Below, piece by piece: positions 55,761 to 64,000 of a stretch of 64,000 nucleotides of DNA. The notes beneath the pieces were generated by a model. It was given only the letters and a program-made list of their open reading frames with translations, made no database searches and was not told where the DNA came from. Within the stretch, counting starts at the first letter, position 1. Each line of letters begins with the position of its first letter. The stretch is taken from the NCBI GenBank assembly GCA_048772705.1, contig JBLWGC010000216.1, positions 1-64,000 on the forward strand, written 5' to 3'. A program made the position numbers and the translations under genes. The DNA is from Leidyana gryllorum EB-2025a. Lineage: Eukaryota; Apicomplexa.

Positions 55761-57508
55761 TCAAGACCAGGCCTCAGCAGATCGGCTCCGTTCGCGCACT
55801 GAATGGCGTGCATAGGTCATATACCCTGGGGGTGTGACCCCCAACATTGAACTTGGGACAAAAAACCCACCCCCGCCACTCATCTGTCCGTCTGTGGTGA
55901 TACGTTGACTAGTCATATCTGTTTCCTCTATGCTGTCTCCTGCCCCGCTGTCTAATCGGCCTTGCTGGGTCTGAGTACAAGCGCGGGCTCTGGAATGTTC
56001 ATGGCTAGAGTCAGGTTGTGCTGGAATGAATTTGAAGCGTGCCAGGACCATGGAGACACACGTTATGGCGACTATGAGAAGCCCTGCCCATAGGCCAACG
56101 CGGGCTTCTCGCGGGATCTTAGAGGCGGACCACCAGGACACACTCTTGCCCAGCGCTCGAATGCCAACAAAGAGAGCACACGCGTGTGGCAGCGAGTGCA
56201 AAGGGCATAGCTGGCTGTAAAGCCACAGCACTGCACCACCAGACATTGATGTTGAGAAGTAACGGCTACGTGACACTCACCAGCGAGGAAGGCTAAGATG
56301 CTGAAGGCAGTACACAGAGCAGTGGGGGCTGAGACAGCTATGAGTCGAATGTAGTCTATTCTGTGTAGACTGGTGGATTGGATGAGATCGGGTTCGCCTA
56401 ATTCTAGTGCATCTAGATAGACGACACTGAGAGTGAAAGCAGCGAGGGCGCTGAATACGATGAGGAGCGTCATAAAGATGTGTGCAATTCGGTTCAAACT
56501 TGCTCGACCAATGCATTCATTGGTGACCATACTGATGAGACCAGCCACTTGAGCTGTGAGGAAGGTGACCAGCCAGTACGTCAAGGATCGGATGATGGCT
56601 TGGACAGTAGTGCTACTGAAAGCATGTTGCTCCATGACGTCAGTGGTGAGGCTATAGCTCCATTGCGATACTAAGAAGAGGGGTATGAGAAGAAGGAAGT
56701 TGGGGTCAGTGTATGCAGAGAAGAGGGTTTTGATTTCTTCCAAGAAGCTGAATTTGGCAGCTTGTCCAAGACGATGGCCCAGTTCGTGGACATCACTGAT
56801 ACTCTCGTCTTCGAGTTCAACGTAGGGCAGCTTTCCCGGCAGGCTGATGAAAGACAGGGCTCCGCCAATGAGCATTAGGGTGGGACTACCCAAAAGCAAA
56901 AGTTCGCCGGGCGAAGTCGACAAGTCCCAAGCGAGATCGCTCAAGAGACACGAGGTTCCTATCTCGAGTACGAGTCCAATAGCGCTATAGATAGAGAGAA
57001 AGTTGACCGCCGGCTTGAGGCTGGGGTTGACGACCATGGAAGAGATTGTAGCAGCCGAGACTGTGGTCCAGAGACACGCGTTGCCCATACCCGCCAGACA
57101 TATGCCGATGGGAAGCAACTTGACATCCCACTCGAGCTCGACTATTCCACATACGAACACGCTAAAGGACACAAGTCCAACGACACCACACAGAGCTGTA
57201 GCTCGCAGGCCACTGGAGCTGAGCAGGAGACCCCCGATGGGTTTGCTGAGAAAGGTGGCGAGGCCAAGGATGAGGGCGCCGTGTCCACCAGCGGTGTCTT
57301 TGTTATTGTTGAAGAAGAGGTGGCGGTATACCACATCACACGTAGCACTAGTTAGGCCAAGAGTGAGACCTACAGCCCAGAAATTGACAGGAAAATCTTC
57401 AAAGTCTTCGGGTTCGGAAGTTTGCTCGCGACCTCCGCTTGTGCCTGGACCCGAAGTAGAGGGTTCCGGCATGTGTACGGGGAACGCAGCGTCGCTCGCA
57501 TATGACAT
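55761..57508 (-). CDS. Major facilitator superfamily-type transporter
   Basis: Exons 57508-56281 and 56230-55761, giving 565 residues. About eleven to twelve hydrophobic segments are visible, beginning with NFWAVGLTLGLTSATCDVVY, and a central hydrophilic loop (ELEDESISDVHELGHRLGQ) divides two halves in MFS style. The cytosolic N-terminus (about 45 residues) and the C-terminal 80 residues are polar and likely disordered. The acceptor at 56231 was chosen because it keeps the last membrane helix (VGLWAGLLIVAITCVSMVLA) in frame. The substrate family is not clear to me. The start is 54 bp from the divergent NOG2 start and the stop is 49 bp from the GCN1 start. Confidence 0.75.
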
Positions 57509-57562
57509 TGTTGACAATACCTTTTCCTCACGTGGCCGGTCCTTGAAATTTTTGGCCAAGAC

Positions 57563-59191
57563 ATGTCGAAGAGAGCGGCTTCCCTCAAGGCGAAGGGCGC
57601 CAAATCGGCTGTCACTAAGCGCCCATCAGCTGTGAAGAAGGGAAACTCGTCTACTCATCAGCAGCATGGAGGGGGGTCTTCTACGTCAGCGCCTCAGCAG
57701 AACTTCTATCGGTCGAACAATGCAGTTCGACGTCTGAAAATGTACTCTGCGAAGCCTGACATGGAGAAGATGCGGCAGACGCCAGCACAGCAGTCTATAA
57801 TGATAGAGCCGGGCCGTAAATGGTTTAATAATACTCGTGTGGTGACACAAGCCAAGCTGGACCAGTTTCGGGAAGCTCTTGAAGAAAAGAGCAAAGATCC
57901 CAGCTCCATTCTCCTGAAGCGTACGAAGCTCCCTGTGTCGCTATTCGACCACAGTAACGAGCAGAGTAAAAAACGAGCCGCCAATTTGCTGACCGTCGAG
58001 CCCTACGACGAGACGTTCAGTCTCAGCAGACGGCGGAAGCGTCCTCGTCTCGCCGAGTCCAGTTTGGAGCAGTTGGCCAACAAGGCCCAGGAGAAGACCG
58101 AGGAGTACGAGGAGGGCGGGAAGGTTGAGAAAGATCGGGATATCATTACCTCTGACACCGAAAAGGAGATGAAAGGTCCCGTCGAAGCCGTTATGCTGAA
58201 GGGCACTTCGAAACGTATTTGGAACGTAAGTGGTTTTGGACGACTGATTCGTCAACTGGGATTGTAGGAATTGTATAAAGTCGTTGACTCTTCTGATGTG
58301 ATCGTCCAAGTATTGGACGCGCGTGACCCGAATGGCACTCGTTGTCGCCATTTGGAGAGACACATCAAGAAAGACAAACCCTTTAAGCGTATTGTTCTAT
58401 TGCTGAACAAATGTGATCTGATCCCCACCAAGATGACTGAGCAGTGGGTCAAAGTTTTGGGGAAAGAGTTCCCCACGATCGCCTTCAAGTCGTCCCTGAA
58501 ACACCCGTTCGGGAAAAAAAGTCTCATTGGACTGCTTAGACAGTTCGCGCAATTGATGAAGAACCGCAAGCACGTCTCCGTTGGGTTCGTCGGGTATCCG
58601 AATGTGGGCAAGTCGTCCGTAATTAACACTCTGAGGGCCAAGAAGGTCTGCACCACTGCGCCTGTGCCCGGAGAGACGAAGGTCTGGCAGTACGTAGCGT
58701 TGACCAGCAAGGTCTATCTGATCGACTGTCCCGGCATCGTGGCCGCCTCGACTCAGAAAGACGGGAAGAACGATGTGGGTAAGGTGTTGAAGGGGGTAGT
58801 TCGGGCTGAGAAGTTGGAGGAACCGGAAGATTACATATATGCCATCATTGAGAGGGTTAGCAAGGAGAAGATCAGTGCTCACTATAAACTCGAGGCAGAC
58901 TGGACAGAGCCGGAGGAGTTCCTTGAACGATTGGCTCTTCGACAAGGGAAATTGCGAAAGGGTGGAGAGGCCGATCTAACGATTGCAGCTCGCAAAGTTA
59001 TTTTTGACTTCCAGAGAGGGACGCTACCGTGGTTTGTACCGCCGCCGCGACTGAGCGAATTACCTCCTCCGCCAAAGAAACAACGAGCCGGAGAAACCGA
59101 AGTATTCTCGCACAGCAGCAGCAGCGACGATGAGGAAGAGACCAATAGCACGCATCCAGAAGCAGAAGTTGATTCAGAAGCAGAAGCGTAG
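57563..59191 (+). CDS. NOG2: Nucleolar GTPase NOG2 (GNL2)
   Basis: Exons 57563-58225 and 58268-59191 with a 42-bp intron, giving 528 residues. It is a circularly permuted GTPase of the YlqF/YawG type: G4 (NKCD) comes first at about residue 270, then G1 (GYPNVGKSS), then G3 (DCPG). The N-terminal NGP1NT-type domain includes NFYRSNNAVRRLKMY. The C-terminus is acidic and Ser-rich. It acts on pre-60S particles in the nucleolus and nucleus, guarding the peptidyl-transferase region until release by Nmd3. This makes it, with KRR1, one of two ribosome-assembly genes in the window. Confidence 0.95.
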
Positions 59192-59258
59192 TCTATATTG
59201 CGTGAGAGATTGAGTGAGTGTGTGCGTGTGTGTGAAACTTGACGTTATGAATCAATAA

Positions 59259-60797
59259 TCAACGATATGACCCGTCACTTTCGTCTTCGACCGAGCTCAG
59301 ATTCTCTGGATCGTCCTCCTCCGATCGCGATCGACGTTGCTGCACGATTAGATCACTTACAACTCAACAAATGCGTTTCCTGCTCACCTCGTAACCTTGG
59401 TCAGTGACTTCCTCACTTTCCATATCGTCTGTACATTCGTCGTTTTCTTCTTCAACTGGTGACATGTCGTGCTCGTCCACACACTAAAAGGAAGACAACG
59501 ATTATTTTCCGTCCCTAATAATATTCCCTCGAACACTCACTTGTGACTCGGCGACCCCCTCCTCCCAATAGCCTCGATCCTCGCCGGCAAAATTCACTGC
59601 CTCTCTGGCATCTTCGTCAGAGGGGTAATCCACTTGCTTATCGTTGATACCCTGGACAGATGTACAGAGAAATTATGACACACAACTTGCCAAGCCGAAA
59701 CTTACGCTAGCTTCCCGATCGGTCCCAGACGCTTCCTCAGTGGTAGCGGGAGCATTTGCAGCCGCTTCTAGATCAATTTTCCTCACAGTCTCGTTAATGT
59801 GATGCAGAGCATCGTCACTGAGCACTCCCAGGTGATGCAGTACCGCGGCCACTTTATCGACATAAGAGTCGTTCTCCAGCCCGTACCACACCACCGTACC
59901 CTCAGATACCAGAATGCAGAATCGTCGGCAACGTGTGCCCATGTGGAATGAAGTGGCATCCATCGCGAGGCCCAGTGCCTGTGTTGGTGGCCCACCAGAC
60001 ATGGAGGTTAAGCGATAAAAGTCTTCAATGTTACCTTGGTGAATTTAGCTTCCCAGTCCGCAATCATGACTATATCGGTGGGCAGGCGGACTTCCTTGGC
60101 CCATGCTGCATCAAGAAAAGACATTCAGTGGGTATCATTGGAGGACACAAAACAGGGGGTATTTAAGGACACACCCATCCGCCGCGCGTCTCTCTCCCGA
60201 CGGCGCTCTCTTGTGTGCACACACGCAGTCAACAGGCTGCGCCACACATGAGGTCGACGTGACAGACAGGGGCGGTGGAGGGGCGGGGTATGTGGGACGA
60301 AATCGTCTGTCCCGAATTAGAATTACTCTGAATTTGAGGCCAAGGGGCAAGCTGCCTAAGTCTAACCCTAAGACTATGCCCCAGCCAGTGAGAGGTAGTG
60401 TGGCCTCATTTAAGAGTATATCACTTTCAGTGATGGGTGGGCACGCGGATACGCTTTTAGGAAGGGCGAAGGGACGGGGGAAGACGAGAGGGATTACGAA
60501 GCTCACCTTTCAAGACGAAAGGATCGTTTACTGCTACACAGGCAACGTATTGTACGGCCTCTTGTAGATAGGGGAGACAGTCGCGGAAACCTGTGGGGAC
60601 GATATCGATGTGGTGGAGGTTTACGAACCGGGAACGTGTCGTTGAGTACAGACGGGAGTGAAGGCTCCAGGGACGCCAAATATGATGCCCCGCTTATTCT
60701 TGAGCGCTTCATGAAGGGTCATTGGGCGGCCCTTGCAGACCATCTGAATATTGGGTACTGTCCAATTGACATGGTCGGGGTCGACTACTACAGCCAT
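59259..60797 (-). CDS. Peroxiredoxin-5 family protein with acidic C-terminal tail
   Basis: Seven exons: 60797-60629, 60590-60507, 60105-60035, 59978-59706, 59651-59541, 59483-59388, 59339-59259, giving 294 residues. The Prx5 domain covers about residues 1-165, with peroxidatic Cys50 in PGAFTPVCTQRHVPG, then VACVAVNDPFVLKAWAKE and FHMGTRCRRFCILVSEG. It would reduce peroxides using thioredoxin. An added tail of about 120 residues is strongly acidic (DMSPVEEENDECTDDMESEEV), encoded by three or four small exons and not part of the family. No clear targeting peptide precedes the domain. Intron 2 is 401 bp, far longer than any other placed here. The first intron starts GTTCGT and is 38 bp. Confidence 0.85.
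60106..60506 (-). other. Unusually long intron of the Prx5 gene
   Basis: A 401-bp GT-AG intron in a genome where other introns are about 40-57 bp. The 60294-60434 part can fold into several hairpins, described separately. It also contains a TATTTAAGG sequence on the plus strand at about 60161. Confidence 0.8.
60294..60434. ncRNA. Candidate structured RNA inside the long Prx5 intron
   Basis: Three nested perfect pairings form one 72-nt hairpin: GAGGCCA (60336-60342) with TGGCCTC (60401-60407), GGGGCA (60344-60349) with TGCCCC (60377-60382), and AGTCT (60359-60363) with AGACT (60371-60375). Smaller hairpins flank it (GGGAC/GTCCC at 60294-60313, ATCACT/AGTGAT at 60420-60434). Read with the host gene, an AGAGTA (H-box-like) follows the main hairpin and ACA follows the small one, loosely like an H/ACA snoRNA, but the pockets are not typical. 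Strand and class are undecided. Confidence 0.3.
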
Positions 60798-60896
60798 TCT
60801 GGTCGAAAACGGGCGAAAAGGCTGTCATTTTTGGACCGCTATGAATGTTTGGCGGAAAAGCACAGCCGAAGTCGGTCCCTGGGCCGCCTGATAGCA

Positions 60897-62387
60897 ATGT
60901 TCGGCTCCTCGCTGACGGGGACCGTGTCGTGGTTAGCTTCATCAAGTCAGCTAGTTTCTGGTAAGGCGGAAAAAGGTCTCGGACTGCATCGACACTCTTC
61001 AGGTGTGTTGGACCTTAGTCACCGGATTGCGCAAGCCCTGCGTCCCGCGACTTCGATTTTCACCCCAGAAGAACGGGAACTTCTATTCGTCATCCAGTCG
61101 CACCTCGTCGGGCTGTTGACCCCATTGCATCTATGTAGCATTTGGTCCAGATCTCGTCTGTCTGCAGCACTCCCTGCTATTCTGCAGGTGGAGGCTATTC
61201 TCCGGGATACAATGCGGTTTGTACACCCATTACTCTTAGGACAGCGGCCACAAGCAGCAGTTCTCTCAGCCGTATCGAGACCGCGCCCAGCCCCCCCTAT
61301 GCCGCTGTCGGGAGTTGAGGCACCGCACAAACGACGCGCGTCGGAGGATTTGTGGTCCTTGCCGTCCTCACAATCTCAACTACGAGCCAGCCTCCGCCCT
61401 CGTTTGCAGGAGTGTGCAGATCGACTAACGGTGGCTCAGACACTCATCAACACTGCGCTGAGCACTATGCAGACCTGTCTACTATTGAGACATCAAAGTC
61501 CCGCACCAACAAGTTGCAGAAACGTCTCGTCTAAAATTTGCCTGGCGACCCTCGTCAATGCACACCATAAATTCCAGGTGTGGAATGGCTGCTCAGGTGA
61601 TCTCGCCGTTATGCGAGGGATGCTCCTTCTCAACTGTGGAGAGTTAGCCAAGTTCACCGCAGGCCCAACCCCCCCCTTGCCAACAGGTTGGCATCTCGCC
61701 AGCGATCTCGCCGCGTTGCGACTGGAACGAAGACGAGGCGAATCCCCACACCTCACCGTCTCCCTAAAGGGCGGAGAGTCGCGACCTGGTTGCTGCCCCG
61801 TATTAGAGGCTAACAGGCGCTCCTGCTTGCAGCCAGAATATCGCTGGGACTTAGTTGACCAAGGCGCAGCCAGGGCCCTCCGCCGCTCCTTCGTCACCTC
61901 ACTCAACAAGCTCATTCGTCGCAAGGACTGCGACTGCTTGCGCACTGGTGAACTCAATGATAGCGGACCCTCACCCACCAGTCCATGCAGTGGCGACAAA
62001 TCGGAATGGGAAACCGTTTCCACTGAAAGTGAGGAGAAAGGTTCCTCCAGCCCATTCGAACATGTTGTTCTGGACGGCTGCTCCAAATCACCCCCCCGAA
62101 TGGTCCGCCCTGACAAGCGCATACGCACTCGACTCGCGTCGCGCAGCAGGGCGCTGTATGAACAGAATGTTTGGAGAGCCGAAGCACTCCTGATCACCTC
62201 AGAGATCTTAGGTGGATCGTCCAAAAAGTATCTATTCATTCTCTTACCCCAACATGGCATGACCCAGCCATCATTGCCCTGCCTCGAATTTCTTTACATG
62301 GCACGAATAGTTGGCCTGTCTAAAGCTGAACATTTTACTCATGAACTGCTCCAGCAAGCCCTTCAGGATTCCACCCTAACACCTTGA
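60897..62387 (+). CDS. Conserved-looking protein of unknown function
   Basis: 496 residues from the ATG at 60897. The open frame extends upstream, but that part is antisense to the Prx5 exon 1, so the shorter start is preferred; the two ATGs are then 99 bp apart and divergent. No domain is recognised. The first 260 residues contain amphipathic helices (LSHRIAQALRPATSIFTPEERELLFVI) and several Leu/His-rich segments; a middle part is Arg/Ser-rich and the C-terminal 60 residues look helical (RAEALLITSEILGG). No signal peptide or clear membrane span. The stop is only 12 bp before the RBM42 start codon. Confidence 0.65.
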   Translation: MFGSSLTGTVSWLASSSQLVSGKAEKGLGLHRHSSGVLDLSHRIAQALRPATSIFTPEERELLFVIQSHLVGLLTPLHLCSIWSRSRLSAALPAILQVEAILRDTMRFVHPLLLGQRPQAAVLSAVSRPRPAPPMPLSGVEAPHKRRASEDLWSLPSSQSQLRASLRPRLQECADRLTVAQTLINTALSTMQTCLLLRHQSPAPTSCRNVSSKICLATLVNAHHKFQVWNGCSGDLAVMRGMLLLNCGELAKFTAGPTPPLPTGWHLASDLAALRLERRRGESPHLTVSLKGGESRPGCCPVLEANRRSCLQPEYRWDLVDQGAARALRRSFVTSLNKLIRRKDCDCLRTGELNDSGPSPTSPCSGDKSEWETVSTESEEKGSSSPFEHVVLDGCSKSPPRMVRPDKRIRTRLASRSRALYEQNVWRAEALLITSEILGGSSKKYLFILLPQHGMTQPSLPCLEFLYMARIVGLSKAEHFTHELLQQALQDSTLTP

Positions 62388-62399
62388 AGAAAAAAAATC

Positions 62400-63135
62400 A
62401 TGTTTCCGACCGAGGACCTGTTTGGCGCCTCGCCACCACCCCAGCTACCAGCACCTCCTAAGCCTGCCAAAGAGACCAAAAACGAGAAAAAGAGGCCTCG
62501 TGATAAATCAGAACCCGTGCACCTACGCAAAGCAGCGGGAAAGGTCTGGAATGATCCCACACTTCTAACGTGGCCAGAAAATGACCATCGGTACGTACAA
62601 TGCCTTGAACTACGCCGTTGAAACACACGTGTGCTCCACATAACAGGGTGTTCTGCGGAGACTTAGGCAATGAAGTAACGGATGAGATGCTCGCAAATGC
62701 ATTTCGTCATTATCAGAGCTTTAATCGGGCTCGGGTGGTGCGTGATAACCGCACAGGCAAGACCAAAGGCTATGGTGAGTACCGTTCTCATAGTGATCTG
62801 CATGAATATTGAACCCAGGCTTCGTGTCCTTCAATCGACCGGAAGACATGCTTGCCGCCATGAAAGAGATGAATCGGAAGTATGTCGGCAACCGTCCGAT
62901 CCGCGTGCTTAAGTCGAAATGGAAAGTGCGCGAAATTGACTCTGAGAAGAACAAGGCGGATGCTGGCCACCTGAAAATCTTGCCGACCAATTCGAAACAT
63001 CTAAGACGCTTCAAGGTGTTGCAGCGTCAAAAGGACCAGGCAGGATCAGTGAAGAAAGAGAGCACAGTCAATAAGACCTTCGCCACAGAGTACTGGCTCA
63101 ACCGATTCAAAGAAGGCCAAGGGTCCCAGCCATAA
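62400..63135 (+). CDS. RBM42: RBM42-like RNA-binding protein
   Basis: Exons 62400-62590, 62647-62774 and 62819-63135, giving 211 residues. The single RRM contains RNP2 VFCGDLGNEV and RNP1 KGYGFVSF (split by the second intron), preceded by the family signature AAGKVWNDPTLLTWPENDHR, which identifies RBM42 rather than other RRM proteins. KYVGNRPIRVLKSKWK follows. The C-terminal stretch of about 70 residues is basic. The human protein is over twice as long, with a Pro-rich N-terminus that is mostly absent here. RBM42 is a nuclear factor linked to splicing complexes. Confidence 0.92.
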
Positions 63136-63214
63136 ACAATAGCCACTGAGTATAGTTAGACAAGCCCAATTTGTTGGAGGAATTTGATTGAGAGTTCCTT
63201 GGAGTTCGATCCAA

Positions 63215-64000
63215 ATGCAAGCTACCAAATACACGGCCTTTGTAGTCAGCGTCGACAAGTTGGTGGGGTATCTGGAACCCACCAAGCCAGCTTCACTATG
63301 CTGGTATGTGGGCGAGGACTTTGCCAACCTCCACATGACGGACTACATTGCGCCCACTGGTGGTGCTTACCACTTCGCCCACACTGGTTGGGATTACAAG
63401 GTGGAGGGCCCAGAGGTTAGGATGAAGAGGAACTACATCACCTTTGAGTTGCGGATTCGCGGTGAAGGTTGCGTGGCGCGTGGTGTTATGCCTGTGGAGA
63501 TACCGTTCAAGGCTAATGTCCAAATGGCGCCTGCCGGTGTGCTTGGTGTTCGCATATCTACTGGAACAATCGTGTACCCTCGGAACCTTATGGTATTCCC
63601 TGATCGCCCCATTCCTCCCTCCATTAGCGTCCAAGTTTCACTGGTTGATAAAGATGGAGTTGAGCGCCCTATCGGAACAGTTAACGACGCAGGTCTTACG
63701 TTCAACTATGGTGGAGAGCCGCAAATGATGTAAGTTGTGGACAAGCGTACCCGTAGTGTAGTGTCATCACAATTGGTAGAGTAACGTTGAGGTCCGGTAA
63801 CATTGCCTACAAGGCTTTTGGTGAGCTGTGGGAGATGGCGGTCGGACACGCTCGAATGTTCCACAAGCCGAGCTACGTAAGTGTATGCTGAGAAAGTCGC
63901 TTTGTGATTGTGGCTGCGCACCCCTGCGTGCGTGTCTGTTGCAGCTATTCAAGAAGGATTTGCCGGAAGTATCGATTCTGGGAATGTTTTGGGATCAGAG
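63215..64000 (+). CDS. Unknown protein, 3' end outside the window
   Basis: Visible exons are 63215-63729, 63780-63876 and 63945 onward. At least 222 residues. The ATG at 63215 is used because upstream codons begin only at a TTG. The first 170 residues look like a beta-rich domain (TKYTAFVVSVDKLVGYLEP, WYVGEDFANLHM, FELRIRGEGCVARGVMPVE) with no membrane segment. The later part is more helical (AYKAFGELWEMAVGHARMFH). I do not recognise the family. Confidence 0.65.

Noticed and set aside
60636-60896. N-terminal 87 residues of the long plus-strand frame
   Set aside because: It begins at GTG and is antisense to the first Prx5 exon with its conserved PGAFTPVC; the ATG at 60897 is a better start.

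Overview
This window is nuclear DNA from a compact-genome eukaryote. Protein genes carry many short GT-AG introns (38-57 bp where I could place both ends, with a few longer). Housekeeping genes include Pol III RPC1, GCN1, CCT3, actin, cofilin, beta-MPP, NOG2, KRR1 and RBM42. Neighbouring genes are separated by as little as 12-100 bp, and one convergent pair overlaps in its coding ends. I cannot place the organism: the actin is divergent and the UDP-glycosyltransferases carry a plant-like PSPG motif. A protist or other small-genome eukaryote is most likely.

Region 1 (1-13.8 kb) is a snRNA locus. A complete-looking Ty3/gypsy LTR retrotransposon (minus strand, 141-bp LTRs) sits in the spacer of a tandem array of 342-bp units that fills 4943 to about 13806. 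The small open frames in the units are not proteins. Read on the minus strand, each unit holds a U1 snRNA gene: ACUUACCUG at the 5' end, a U1-70K-type loop GAUCAAUAAG, a U1A-type loop UUUGCACUUCC, then stem-loops III and IV. There are 26 array copies, an inverted pair at 15.9-16.4 kb and a diverged copy at 20.2 kb whose stems are kept by paired changes. A GTACC block lies 27 bp upstream of the assumed 5' end in nearly all copies.

Region 2 (13.9-27.6 kb) is a cluster of five family-1 UDP-glycosyltransferase genes with U1 copies between some of them, plus two paralogous four-TM membrane protein genes of unknown function.

Region 3 (27.6-29.7 kb, and also 18-20.2 kb) is gene-poor and holds decayed gag-like fossils and a short dispersed repeat.

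Region 4 (29.7-64 kb) is dense housekeeping DNA. In order: actin (-), cofilin (+), an ASNSD1-like protein (-), Pol III RPC1 (-), beta-MPP (+), a UIF-like mRNA export factor (-), CCT3 (-), a hexokinase-like protein (-), KRR1 (+), GCN1 (-), an MFS transporter (-), NOG2 (+), peroxiredoxin-5 with an acidic tail (-), an unknown protein (+), RBM42 (+) and an unknown protein running off the right edge (+). The peroxiredoxin gene has one 401-bp intron that can fold strongly and may carry a small RNA.

Several protein starts were moved to the first in-frame ATG, because the longest open frames begin at TTG or GTG. Exon junctions were placed by eye from GT-AG signals, frame and family alignment from memory.
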